A stretch of DNA of 8,120 nucleotides. It comes from Pseudomonadota bacterium (GTDB taxonomy: Bacteria; Pseudomonadota; Alphaproteobacteria; Caulobacterales; Caulobacteraceae). How positions within the stretch are numbered: the stretch's first letter is position 1; every line of letters starts with the position of its first letter. Location of the stretch: positions 1 through 8,120 of the forward strand of contig JAEXKM010000326.1 in the NCBI GenBank assembly GCA_023445705.1, read 5' to 3'. This document shows positions 1-7,104 of the stretch, piece after piece. Position numbers and translations under genes: made by a program. A model generated the notes under the pieces. It made no database searches, was not told where the DNA came from, and worked only from the letters and a program-made list of their open reading frames with translations.

Positions 1-1
1 A

Positions 2-22
2 TTGTGGAACGTCGTTCGAAGC
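2..22 (+). promoter_or_regulatory. Putative operator site A upstream of the acyl-CoA dehydrogenase operon
   Basis: The core TGGAACGTCGTTCGA (5-19) contains the perfect odd-centred inverted repeat GAACG-T-CGTTC. Over 21 nt it matches site B (7308-7328) at 20 positions, and sites C, D and E are related. It lies about 90 bp before the start of the first dehydrogenase gene. Repeated occurrence in front of separate transcription units suggests a binding site for a dimeric regulator, perhaps of the TetR type, although no regulator gene is in the window. The window edge cuts off any promoter to the left. Confidence 0.5.
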
Positions 23-36
23 CGGCTGATGCGCGC

Positions 37-48
37 CGAACTGGTTCG
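37..48. promoter_or_regulatory. Second, variant inverted repeat in the dehydrogenase leader
   Basis: CGAAC-TG-GTTCG is a perfect inverted repeat with the same half-sites as site A but a 2-bp rather than 3-bp spacer. Its centre is about 30.5 bp from the centre of site A, close to three helical turns, as expected for two dimers bound on one DNA face. The different spacer and the commonness of GTTCG words here keep confidence low. Confidence 0.25.
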
Positions 49-91
49 AGGAGGCACCGGCCGCAGGGCGCCGGGCGCTCGGGCCTGAGAC
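41..91 (+). repeat. Leader element resembling 7529-7572
   Basis: This stretch shares an ordered series of words with 7529-7572 upstream of the aldehyde dehydrogenase: TCGAGG, then CCGGCCGCAG (identical, 57-66 and 7541-7550), then GGGCGCTCG (73-81 and 7553-7561), then GCCT-AGAC. Small gaps separate the words. The element ends 19 bp before the dehydrogenase start and 67 bp before the aldehyde dehydrogenase start. It could be a duplicated promoter segment or a shared regulatory element. GC-rich composition inflates such matches. Confidence 0.3.
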
Positions 92-109
92 AAACAGGGA
101 GATGGATCC

Positions 110-1312
110 ATGGCGGATTTCGGCGGCACTGATTTGGACGCCTTCCGGGCCGAAGCGAAGGCTTGGCTTGCTGAGAACTTTCCAGCAGAGCTTGGTGCGT
201 CGCCGGCGACGCACACCGAGGCGTTCAATGGCGCGGGTCAGCTGACCGAGGTGCAGGCGTCATGGAAACGCCTCATGGGCGAGAAGGGCTGGGGCGTTCC
301 GACCTGGCCCAAGGCCTATGGCGGCGGCGGGCTGTCGCCGCAGGAGGCCCGCGTTCTGGCGCAGGAGATGGTCAAGATCGGTGCGATGAATCCGATCATG
401 GGCATGGGCATCTCGATGTTCGGTCCCACGCTGCTTGAATACGGCTCCGAAGAGCAGAAGCTGAAGTACATTCCCGATATCGCCACCGGTAAGGTCCGTT
501 GGTGCCAGGGCTTCTCGGAGCCCGGCGCGGGCTCCGATCTTGCGAGCCTGCAGACCAAGGCGGAGGACAAAGGCGACCACTGGATCGTCAACGGTTCGAA
601 AATCTGGACCAGCGGCGCCCAGTACGCGGACATGATCTTTTGCCTGGTGCGCACTGACCAGGCCAAGAAGCATGAAGGCATTTCCTTTGTGCTGTTCTCC
701 ATGCACCAGCCCGGCGTCGAGATCCGGCCCATCAAGCTCATCGCGGGCAATTCGCCCTTCTGCGAGACCTTCTTCACCGACGTGAAGGTCTCCAAGGAGG
801 ATCTGGTGGGGCCGCTGAACGGCGGTTGGTCGGTGGCCAAGCGTCTGCTGCAACACGAACGCAGCGGCATGAACAGCGCCCGCGGCGGCTCGGGTGAGCC
901 GCTTGGGGTCACCGCCAAGCGCTACATTGGGGCTGATGACGCCGGCCGCCTGTCCGACAGTGACCTGCGCACCCGCATTGTCATGAACGAAATGGAGGCC
1001 CGGACGGTCCAGCAGACGGTCCAGCGCGCCGCGTTGGAATCAAAGGCCAACGCCGGCCCGTCAGCGGCGACCTCGATCATGAAGAACGCCTTCATGAAGG
1101 TGGCTCAGGACCGCGCAGAACTGACCCTCGAGTTCATGGGGCACCAGGGTCTTGGCTGGGAGGGCGAGGCCTTCTCGAGCGAGGAACTCTCAACGGTTCG
1201 GTCGTGGCTGTCTGGAAAGGCCGGCTCCATCTACGGCGGCTCGAACGAAGTGCAGAACAACATCATTTCCAAGCGCATCCTCGGCCTGCCTGAAATGGGC
1301 CAGGGCGCGTGA
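110..1312 (+). CDS. Acyl-CoA dehydrogenase, catalytic-type subunit of a probable heteromeric enzyme
   Basis: A flavoprotein of 400 residues that would introduce an alpha,beta double bond into an acyl-CoA in the cytoplasm and pass electrons to ETF. Domains in order: N-terminal helical (about 8-128), middle beta domain (about 132-226) and C-terminal helical (about 237-392). The middle domain has the signature FSEPGAGSD (135-143) and NGSKIWTS (161-168), whose Trp166 should stack on FAD. At the medium-chain catalytic Glu position it has Gly (SIYGGSNE, Gly376). Glu250 in QHER lies where isovaleryl-CoA dehydrogenase carries its catalytic Glu254, so it is the candidate base. The RxxFG and QxxGG motifs that normally complete the neighbouring subunit's FAD site are absent. 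The ATG at 110 follows a GGGAGA ribosome-binding site. The next dehydrogenase gene starts 42 bp downstream. Family is certain; substrate is unknown. Such split pairs are known in steroid side-chain degradation. Confidence 0.95.
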   Translation: MADFGGTDLDAFRAEAKAWLAENFPAELGASPATHTEAFNGAGQLTEVQASWKRLMGEKGWGVPTWPKAYGGGGLSPQEARVLAQEMVKIGAMNPIMGMGISMFGPTLLEYGSEEQKLKYIPDIATGKVRWCQGFSEPGAGSDLASLQTKAEDKGDHWIVNGSKIWTSGAQYADMIFCLVRTDQAKKHEGISFVLFSMHQPGVEIRPIKLIAGNSPFCETFFTDVKVSKEDLVGPLNGGWSVAKRLLQHERSGMNSARGGSGEPLGVTAKRYIGADDAGRLSDSDLRTRIVMNEMEARTVQQTVQRAALESKANAGPSAATSIMKNAFMKVAQDRAELTLEFMGHQGLGWEGEAFSSEELSTVRSWLSGKAGSIYGGSNEVQNNIISKRILGLPEMGQGA

Positions 1313-1354
1313 TCGTCAGAACAACCACAGAATTTCGAGAATAGGATTTTAGAC

Positions 1355-2491
1355 ATGGCCGTTCTGAACGAAGAACAGAGCATGCTCCGCGACGCAGCCA
1401 AGAGCTGGGTCCAGGAAAAGAGCCCGGTCACCGCCTTCCGCAAGATGCGCGACTCCGGCGTCGAGCTCGGCTACGACGCCGCCGCCTGGAACGAGCAGGC
1501 TGAAATGGGTTGGGCCGGGGTCATCATCCCGGAAGACTTCGGCGGGTCGAACTTCGGCTACCTGTCGATGGGCCTGATCCTTGAGGAAATGGGCCGCACG
1601 CTCACCGCCTCGCCGCTGCTGGCCTCGGGCCTGGCCGCCGCCAGCGCCCTGATCCTGGGCGGCAACGACGCCCAGAAGGGCGAGTACCTGCCCAAGATCG
1701 CCGACGGTTCGCTGGTCGCCACCCTGGCGGTCGACGAAGGCGCCCACCACGCCCCGGAAAAGGTCGCGCTGGAAGCCAAGACGTCGGGCGCCGGCTACGT
1801 CCTGAACGGCAAGAAGACCTTCGTGCTCGAAGGTCCGGGCGCCGGCCTGTTCGTGGTTTCGGCCCGCACCAGCGGCAAGCCGGGCGACAAGGACGGCATC
1901 TCGCTGTTCCTGGTGGCCGCCGACGCCAAGGGCGTGACCAAGCAGAACCTGAAGCAAGCCGACAGCCGCGGCGTGTCGAACGTCTCGTTCGACAACGTCG
2001 AAGTCGGCGCCGACGCCCTGCTGGGCGCCGAAGGCAAGGGCTGGGACGTGCTTGAGGCCACCCTCGATCGCGCCCGCGCCGGCCTCGCCGCCGAAATGCT
2101 CGGCGCCGCCGTGCAGGCCTTCGAAACCACCCTGGACTACCTGAAGGTCCGCGTTCAGTTCGGCCAGGTCATCGGTTCGTTCCAGGCCCTGCAGCACCGC
2201 GCGGCCAAGATGTTCACCGACCTGGAACTGGCCCGCTCGGCCGTCGAAGCCGCCCTGGCGGCGATCGACGCCGGCAGCCCGGACGTGCCGGAGCTGGTCT
2301 CGCTGGCCAAGGCCAAGATGGGCGACGTGTTCCACCTCGTCTCCAACGAAATGGTCCAGATGCATGGCGGCATCGGCATGACCGACGCCCACGACGCGGG
2401 CTTCTACCTGAAGCGCGCCCGTGCGGCCGAAGCGGCCTACGGCAGCCAGTCGTACCATCGCGACCGTTACGCCCGCATCCAGGGCTACTAA
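1355..2491 (+). CDS. Acyl-CoA dehydrogenase, probable non-catalytic partner subunit
   Basis: A 378-residue acyl-CoA dehydrogenase family protein, complete at both ends. The ATG at 1355 has AGGA at 1343-1346. The middle-domain signature is degenerate: ATLAVDEGAHHAP (122-134) replaces the usual EPxxGSD, and Phe156 in NGKKTF replaces the FAD-stacking Trp. The candidate catalytic Glu of the first protein aligns with Ala240 (DRARAGL), and the C-terminal end (AYGSQSYHRD) has no medium-chain-type Glu either. It does have RVQFG (266-270), GSFQALQHR (274-282) and QMHGGIGMT (335-343), motifs that contact FAD of the adjacent subunit. It therefore probably pairs with the upstream protein rather than acting alone. 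Codon third positions are almost all G or C, more extreme than in the upstream gene. A 42-bp gap without a hairpin suggests cotranscription. Confidence 0.94.
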   Translation: MAVLNEEQSMLRDAAKSWVQEKSPVTAFRKMRDSGVELGYDAAAWNEQAEMGWAGVIIPEDFGGSNFGYLSMGLILEEMGRTLTASPLLASGLAAASALILGGNDAQKGEYLPKIADGSLVATLAVDEGAHHAPEKVALEAKTSGAGYVLNGKKTFVLEGPGAGLFVVSARTSGKPGDKDGISLFLVAADAKGVTKQNLKQADSRGVSNVSFDNVEVGADALLGAEGKGWDVLEATLDRARAGLAAEMLGAAVQAFETTLDYLKVRVQFGQVIGSFQALQHRAAKMFTDLELARSAVEAALAAIDAGSPDVPELVSLAKAKMGDVFHLVSNEMVQMHGGIGMTDAHDAGFYLKRARAAEAAYGSQSYHRDRYARIQGY

Positions 2492-2503
2492 GACGACCTG
2501 AGC

Positions 2504-2532
2504 TTCGCCCCGCGCCTTTGGCGCGGGGCGAA
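2504..2532 (+). terminator. Strong hairpin after the dehydrogenase operon
   Basis: A perfect 13-bp stem, TTCGCCCCGCGCC (2504-2516) pairing with 2520-2532, with a TTT loop, starts 12 bp after the stop codon. No T tract follows on the + strand, so it is a terminator-like or mRNA-stabilising hairpin rather than a textbook intrinsic terminator. It separates the dehydrogenase pair from the permease gene. Confidence 0.6.
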
Positions 2533-2627
2533 CGGGCCTGCCAGAGCACGAAGACCTGCGGGACGCGACGTTAAGCCAGGGCGGCTGGCGGCGTTCTGCG
2601 CGTGGTCACCAACCAACAGGTTTGCAG

Positions 2628-3971
2628 ATGAAGTCCGACCTTGCAGAGGATCGGGGCGTGACGGCCGCGGCGGTCCCACCGAGCGACGCCAATAGCCTCG
2701 CCGAGCGCGAAGCGCGTTACGAAAAGTTCGTTTGGGACAACCTCCCGAGGAACATGGTCGCAAACTTCCTGCACGGCACGCTCGGGCAGACCGGTTTTCG
2801 CATCTTCAACGCTCCGACCTTCCTTCCAGCCTATCTGAGTCTGATCACCGGCTCGCCGGCCATGGTCGGGCTGGCGCTGTCGCTGCAGCAGCTTGGTGGC
2901 GTCGCCTCGCCTGTGGTCGGCGCGACGCTGGTCGAGCATCGCACCAAGGTTCTGCCCTCCGCCATGCTGTTCGGCACGCTGATGCGATTGCAATTCCTTG
3001 GCATCGCGCTCGCCGGCTTCTTTCTCAAGGGCGAGGCGCTGGTCTACGCCACGCTGGCGTTCCTGTTCTTGCTCGGGGTCTTCATGGGCCCGCAGGGCGT
3101 GGCGTTCCAACTGCTGCTCGCCAAGGTCATTCCGATCAGCCGCCGTGGACAGCTACAGGCCTGGCGCAATGTGGTCGGCGGCGTCGTGGCGGCCGTTCTC
3201 GCTTGGGCGGCGGGCCGCTACATCGTCGAGGCGAACCTGTTCGGAAACGGCTATGCGACGACGTTCGTGATCGCGGTGGTGCTCACCAGCCTGGGCCTCA
3301 CGGCGCTGCGCGTGCTGATCCGTGAGCCAAAGCTTCCCACGGCGCGCCCGAAGAGCCGGGTCATCGACAGAGTTCGCGAGTTTCCGACGCTTCTGGCCGC
3401 TGACCGCGGCTTCGCCCACTTTCTGCTCGCGACCGCCCTGGCGAACGGCGCCCGCATCGCAGCGCCCTTCTACATCCTCTTTGCCGGTCAATCGGTCGAA
3501 CTCAACGGGAGCACACTGGGCTACCTTTCCCTGGCCTATCTTGGCGCCGACACGCTTAGCAACCTCGCCTGGGGTGCCGCCGGTGACCGGGTCGGTTTTC
3601 GCTCGAGCTTCATCGTGTCTCTCGCCTTGTGGGCGGCGTCGATCGTGTTACTGATCAACGCCCACGATCTCACCCTGCTGCTTGGCGCTTTCATCGGATT
3701 GGGCGCCTCCCAGTCGGGATACCTGATGAGCTCTCAGACCATGGTCCTCGAGTTCGGCTCTCGCGACGACATGGCGATGCGCCTTGCTATTCTCTCGACG
3801 GTCCAGGGCGCCCTGTCGGCGATCGGACCGCTGGTTGGCGGCCTCCTGGCCGCGAGCGTCGGCTATGCCTCACTGTTTTGGGCCGCCGTCGTTCTGCTCG
3901 CTGCAGGCCTATTGGTGCTGGTCTTCCTGGTGGACGAGCCGCGTCGTAGGCGCGCGACAGAGGGAAGGTGA
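2628..3971 (+). CDS. MFS transporter (major facilitator superfamily permease)
   Basis: A 447-residue inner-membrane protein with about 12 hydrophobic segments: six at about 60-228, a basic cytoplasmic loop (about 229-260, LIREPKLPTARPKSR), and six more at about 261-435. The polar N-terminus (about 45 residues) and Arg-rich tail (RRRRATEGR) should be cytoplasmic. A motif-A-like GAAGDRVGFRSS (316-327) lies between the second and third helices of the C-terminal half; the equivalent N-terminal motif is degenerate. The frame is also open from a TTG at 2622, but AGG at 2618-2620 gives a sensible 7-nt spacing only to the ATG at 2628, so that start is preferred. The gene follows a hairpin and may be read through from the dehydrogenases or have its own promoter; none is obvious. 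Transport of the substrate or a product is inferred from context only. Confidence 0.88.
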   Translation: MKSDLAEDRGVTAAAVPPSDANSLAEREARYEKFVWDNLPRNMVANFLHGTLGQTGFRIFNAPTFLPAYLSLITGSPAMVGLALSLQQLGGVASPVVGATLVEHRTKVLPSAMLFGTLMRLQFLGIALAGFFLKGEALVYATLAFLFLLGVFMGPQGVAFQLLLAKVIPISRRGQLQAWRNVVGGVVAAVLAWAAGRYIVEANLFGNGYATTFVIAVVLTSLGLTALRVLIREPKLPTARPKSRVIDRVREFPTLLAADRGFAHFLLATALANGARIAAPFYILFAGQSVELNGSTLGYLSLAYLGADTLSNLAWGAAGDRVGFRSSFIVSLALWAASIVLLINAHDLTLLLGAFIGLGASQSGYLMSSQTMVLEFGSRDDMAMRLAILSTVQGALSAIGPLVGGLLAASVGYASLFWAAVVLLAAGLLVLVFLVDEPRRRRATEGR

Positions 3972-4050
3972 GCCCCGCGGTCGCTTGGTCAAGGCGGTTT
4001 CCCTCGCGGCGTTCGTCGTTTTGCGAGCAGGTGGCCCAAGGTGAAGCGAA

Positions 4051-4094
4051 CTGGCGTGAGCCCAGTGCGGCGAGTATCCGGCGCCGGACGCCAG
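4051..4094. repeat. Inverted repeats between the convergent permease and receptor genes
   Basis: CTGGCGT (4051-4057) pairs with ACGCCAG (4088-4094), and the 12-bp palindrome TCCGGCGCCGGA (4077-4088) lies between them. They are in the 3' non-coding space after the permease gene and could form RNA structure at the end of its transcript, but no T tract follows. I see no gene in 3972-4154. Confidence 0.25.
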
Positions 4095-4154
4095 CTCTCG
4101 CGTGGATAGCGCTACGGGGCCCCAGATAAATCCAGCTGCAAGGGTGAGTAAATA

Positions 4155-4185
4155 CGGCGTCGGGCGGAAAGGCCGCCCGACGCCG
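4155..4185 (-). terminator. Intrinsic terminator of the TonB-dependent receptor gene
   Basis: A perfect 13-bp stem, CGGCGTCGGGCGG (4155-4167) pairing with 4173-4185 around a 5-nt loop, begins 6 bp after the receptor stop codon. Read on the - strand it is followed by TATTTACT, a short U-rich stretch. On the + strand no T-rich tract follows, so it mainly serves the receptor, though it may also block permease read-through. Confidence 0.75.
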
Positions 4186-4191
4186 CAGTTG

Positions 4192-6774
4192 CTAGAAGCG
4201 ATACTGGAACTCGATCCCGTAGGTCCGCGGGAAGATCAGCGTGACCTGGCGGCGGGCGCCGACCGCAGAGACCCCTGAGGGGCTCGCAGTCGAGCTGCCA
4301 AAGCCGACCTCGTCGGTGACGTTTTTCACAAAACCGATGACGGTGAAGCGGTCGTCGGAATCGCGCCACAGAGCCCGCAGATCGCCAGTGGTGAACGACT
4401 CGGTCCTGTAGATCGGGTTGTTGAACAACGTCGACGACTGCGGATCGATATAGGTCGCGGTGCCGCTGAAGGTGAGGGTGCCCGCATCGAGTTCGAAGCG
4501 GTAGTTCGCCCCGAGCGTCACCTTGTTTTCCGGCGACAGCGGCAAGTCGTTGCCCACGACCGACTGGGCCACACGTCCACCTGGGGCCGGCGCCGCAGGC
4601 TGAGCGCCTGGGGTCGTCGCGAACGGGTCCGCCGTGTCGACGAAACAGCAGCCGGTATCAAGCTCGGTGTTCAGATAGGCGTAGTTGAGCATGATCTGCA
4701 GATTGTCGATCGGGGCCCATTGGCTCTCCAGCTCGAAACCCCAGATGGTGGCGTCGAGATTGAGGAACTGGGTGGCGGTGATCGTGCCGAGCGGGACGGT
4801 CAACGGCGCCTGGAAGCCCTTGTAGTCAGTATAGAACAGCGCAGAGTTGATCTGAAGACGGCCTGCGAAGGTCTTCTTGGCGCCAAGCTCGTAGGAGTTG
4901 ACGTACTCAGGGTCGGCATAGGGATCTGGGGACAGGCCGTTGGCCCCAAGCCAGCCGCCCGACTTATAGCCGCGGGAGTAGCGCAGGTAGATGTTGGTGT
5001 CGGGCTCCGGCTCCCACTGCACGCCGAGCGTGCCGGTAAGCGCATCCCAATCCCCCGAGAGATCACGGCGCAGGCCGCCGGTCGGATTGGCCACCAGGTT
5101 GGCGGTGAGGGGATTGGCTGCGCAGGACGCGATCGTCGTTCCACCACACACTTGCTGGGTGGTCAGGTCGACCGCGAAGCCCTGGGCCACGGCCGGCGGT
5201 GCGGCCGCGCCAAAGGCTAGGGCCAGGGTCGGGATACGAGCCACATACCGCGCGATGTCGTAGCCGGTCTTCTCATCATAGGTGTAGCGAAGGCCGGCCG
5301 TGAGCGTCCAGGTGTCGGCGAACTTCCAGTCCATTTGCCCAAACGCGGCATAGGACTTGGTTTCCAGATGGCCATCAACCGAGACGAACGCGCCGCGATC
5401 GTTGCGCTGTGAGGGGGTCCCCTGCAGGCTCAGCGGGGTGAACATGGCCGGATCTCCGACCACGCGAATGCCCTGCGGCTGATCGTACTCTTGATAGTAC
5501 TGGTAGAGGCCGACGATCCAGTTCAACGCTCCGTCGCTGTTGGACGAAAGGTTGATCTCGTTCGAGTACCAGCTCTGGCGCTCTTCATAGAAGGTCCGAG
5601 CGTCCGTCGACACGCCGGTCGCGGTGAAGGCGGGAAGTGGGCCGGGGCCGTCGAGGTCGACGAGGATATTCCGCGTCGCGGTCTGCGGCGTTCCGTCGGA
5701 ATCGGTCGAGGTATTGTAGTCGTACTGCTGGAAGCCGGCGATGTACTTCAAGGTCGCCCAGCCGAGGTCGCTTGTCAGGTCGAAGTGAAGCCGATGGTGG
5801 TTGTCGAGCGACCCGTAGCTCGGCGCATTGACATTTTGCGTGTAGGGATCGGTAACGCCAGGGTTCGGGCTCGTGAAGCCGAACGAGGTGTTATAGTAGA
5901 GTGCGCTGGTGCCGATGCCGGTGAGCGACGTCGTGTCGTAGGGTGACAGGTTGTTGAGCAGCGTATTGCCAACGCCGTAGCTGTCATCCCAATCGAACTT
6001 GGTATAGCGCAGACGCGCCACCGTGTTGTCGCCCAGGTCGGCTTCGAGTTGCGCCTCGAACATCCAGCGGCGGATTTCAGCGGTATCTCTCGCCGGACCG
6101 ATATTGTTGATGAAGCCCTCGTCGCGGCGTTCCATGTAGCCGCCGACCAGGAAGCGAAGGTTGTCGGCGATCGGCCCGCTCATCAACCCGTCGAGCCTGT
6201 AGCTCTCATAGTTGCCGGCCATGGCGCGAACTTCCGCCTGGAACTCCTCGGTCGGTCGTTTCGAGACGATATTGATCGTCCCGCCGATCGAGTTGCGTCC
6301 ATAGAGCGTGCCCTGCGGTCCGCGGAGAATTTCAGTTCGCTCGATGAAGAGGGAGGGCGTCGAGGAATCGAACATGGAGTTCGAGAAGATGCCGTCCGAA
6401 TATAGCGCGACACTAGGATCGGTCCCGATGGCGTTGGTCAGGCGGCCAAGCCCGCGGATCGACATCCGGTCGTTGTTTGTATAGCTCACGCTCGGCGTAA
6501 TGCGGGCGATGTCTTCGACCGAGTTCACGCCAAGGACATCGCGCTTCTCGCTCGTATAGGCTGAGACGGCGACGGGGACGTCCTGAAGGCTTTGTTCTCG
6601 CTTCTCAGCGGTCACGACCAATTCTTCGATCATGTTGCTGGACGAACCTGAGGCCTCCTGCGCCAACGCTGGACCGGTCGCGAGCGCGCCGATCACGATG
6701 GCCGAGGCGCCGCAGACCAACGCGTCCCGAAGGCGACAAGGCAATGCCAGGCGCAAATGCGCTCTGTTAGTCAT
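4192..6774 (-). CDS. TonB-dependent outer-membrane receptor
   Basis: An 860-residue outer-membrane active transporter driven by TonB-ExbBD. It has an N-terminal signal peptide (hydrophobic about 17-37, likely cleaved after ALA at 38), then a TonB-box-like EELVVTAEKRE (50-60), a plug domain (about 63-172) with SIRGLGR (105-111) and ERTEILRGPQGTLYGRNSIG (145-164), and a 22-strand-type barrel. YLRYSRGYKSGGW (596-608) is typical of these barrels, and the protein ends in the aromatic terminal strand FQYRF. There is no N-terminal signalling (STN) domain, so it should not work through an anti-sigma factor. Probable surface loops carry Cys543/Cys551 and an adjacent pair, Cys709-Cys710. The ATG at 6774 follows a strong GGGAGG. 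Receptors of this alphaproteobacterial style often import plant or aromatic compounds, steroids or sugars rather than iron. The substrate here is not determinable. Confidence 0.95.
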   Translation of the reverse strand: MTNRAHLRLALPCRLRDALVCGASAIVIGALATGPALAQEASGSSSNMIEELVVTAEKREQSLQDVPVAVSAYTSEKRDVLGVNSVEDIARITPSVSYTNNDRMSIRGLGRLTNAIGTDPSVALYSDGIFSNSMFDSSTPSLFIERTEILRGPQGTLYGRNSIGGTINIVSKRPTEEFQAEVRAMAGNYESYRLDGLMSGPIADNLRFLVGGYMERRDEGFINNIGPARDTAEIRRWMFEAQLEADLGDNTVARLRYTKFDWDDSYGVGNTLLNNLSPYDTTSLTGIGTSALYYNTSFGFTSPNPGVTDPYTQNVNAPSYGSLDNHHRLHFDLTSDLGWATLKYIAGFQQYDYNTSTDSDGTPQTATRNILVDLDGPGPLPAFTATGVSTDARTFYEERQSWYSNEINLSSNSDGALNWIVGLYQYYQEYDQPQGIRVVGDPAMFTPLSLQGTPSQRNDRGAFVSVDGHLETKSYAAFGQMDWKFADTWTLTAGLRYTYDEKTGYDIARYVARIPTLALAFGAAAPPAVAQGFAVDLTTQQVCGGTTIASCAANPLTANLVANPTGGLRRDLSGDWDALTGTLGVQWEPEPDTNIYLRYSRGYKSGGWLGANGLSPDPYADPEYVNSYELGAKKTFAGRLQINSALFYTDYKGFQAPLTVPLGTITATQFLNLDATIWGFELESQWAPIDNLQIMLNYAYLNTELDTGCCFVDTADPFATTPGAQPAAPAPGGRVAQSVVGNDLPLSPENKVTLGANYRFELDAGTLTFSGTATYIDPQSSTLFNNPIYRTESFTTGDLRALWRDSDDRFTVIGFVKNVTDEVGFGSSTASPSGVSAVGARRQVTLIFPRTYGIEFQYRF

Positions 6775-6828
6775 GGATTGATCCTCCCTTTGAGCGCTCT
6801 CTCGGCGCTTGGAATCGAGCAGGAGGCG

Positions 6829-6843
6829 TCGAACAAGGTTCGA
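6829..6843. promoter_or_regulatory. Putative operator site E downstream of the receptor promoter
   Basis: TCGAAC-AAG-GTTCGA is a perfect 6+6 inverted repeat with a 3-bp spacer, the most symmetric member of the site family. It lies about 25 bp downstream of the predicted -10 element of the receptor gene and about 55 bp before its start codon. A protein bound here would be well placed to block transcription. The gap sequence AAG differs from the GCC or GTC of sites A to D. Confidence 0.5.
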
Positions 6844-6860
6844 AAACTGATTGTGGAGGT

Positions 6861-6881
6861 GAAGGGCGTGTTAACGCCTTC
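6861..6881. promoter_or_regulatory. Inverted repeat overlapping the receptor -10 region
   Basis: GGCGT-GTTA-ACGCC (6865-6878) extends to GAAG and CTTC arms with one bulged G. It covers the predicted -10 element, so it may be a second operator or simply a structured start region. It is unlike the TCGAAC sites and would bind a different protein. Confidence 0.25.
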
Positions 6882-6892
6882 CTCAACGTCAA
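6868..6892 (-). promoter_or_regulatory. Candidate promoter of the TonB-dependent receptor gene
   Basis: Read on the - strand, TTGACG (6892-6887) matches the Caulobacter housekeeping -35 (TTGACGS). GTTAACAC (6875-6868) matches the -10 consensus GCTANAWC at six of eight positions counting N. The 10-bp spacing measured from the 7-nt -35 falls within the accepted range. Transcription would start about 85-90 bp before the receptor ATG. Confidence 0.45.
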
Positions 6893-6950
6893 CTGTTGCT
6901 GAGTTGCAACGCGGGCGCTCGGGCCCCCGCCGAAAGCTTCATCAAAAGGA

Positions 6951-6975
6951 GCCCCGCCGATAAATTCGGCGGGGC
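6951..6975 (-). terminator. Leftward intrinsic terminator upstream of the receptor promoter
   Basis: GCCCCGCCGA (6951-6960) pairs perfectly with 6966-6975 around a TAAAT loop. On the - strand it is followed by TCCTTTTGATG, a U-rich end; on the + strand no T tract follows. It points towards the receptor gene but lies upstream of that gene's promoter. It must therefore end some other leftward transcript or insulate the receptor from read-through. Confidence 0.55.
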
Positions 6976-7063
6976 CTAGTCGATTGGGGGAAGTCTGGCG
7001 TCAGAAGGACCGTCGTCCAGCGCACATGCGAGGGTCGACAGTACGCCGAGGCGCGAAGAGATG

Positions 7064-7084
7064 GGCTCGAACGGCGTTCCACAA
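7064..7084 (-). promoter_or_regulatory. Putative operator site C
   Basis: On the - strand the first 18 nt, TTGTGGAACGCCGTTCGA, are identical to the start of site B, with the same odd-centred inverted repeat (GAACG-C-CGTTC). It lies about 90 bp upstream, in the leftward sense, of the terminator at 6951-6975. Its orientation is opposite to site B. Confidence 0.5.
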
Positions 7085-7091
7085 CACCAAT

Positions 7092-7104
7092 TGACGCAGC
7101 GTCA
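7092..7104. promoter_or_regulatory. 13-bp perfect palindrome beside site C
   Basis: TGACGC-A-GCGTCA is a perfect odd-centred inverted repeat 10 bp from the core of site C. Together with the preceding T it also reads TTGACGC (7091-7097), an exact match to a Caulobacter -35 on the + strand, but I find no acceptable -10 at the right distance. It could be a binding site for another regulator or a chance palindrome. Confidence 0.25.

Noticed and set aside
1975..1993. Inverted repeat GTCGAACG-TCT-CGTTCGAC inside the second dehydrogenase gene
   Set aside because: The TCGAAC and GTTCGA half-sites are separated by 5 bp rather than 3, and the sequence is explained by ordinary codons (Ser-Asn-Val-Ser-Phe-Asp).
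1349..2458. Long antisense open frame (369 codons) covering nearly all of the second dehydrogenase gene
   Set aside because: It mirrors the G/C-ending codon bias of the real gene. Its translation is Gly/Ala/Arg/His-rich with no domain, while the + strand frame is an unmistakable acyl-CoA dehydrogenase.
6368..6384. TCGAAC-ATGGA-GTTCGA inside the receptor gene
   Set aside because: It also has a 5-bp spacer and is coding. It shows that TCGAAC words are common here, so half-site matches alone should not be counted as operators.
7064..7084. Possible tRNA T-arm (GTTCGAGCC on the - strand)
   Set aside because: The flanking bases do not form the T stem, and no acceptor or anticodon arm can be drawn around it.
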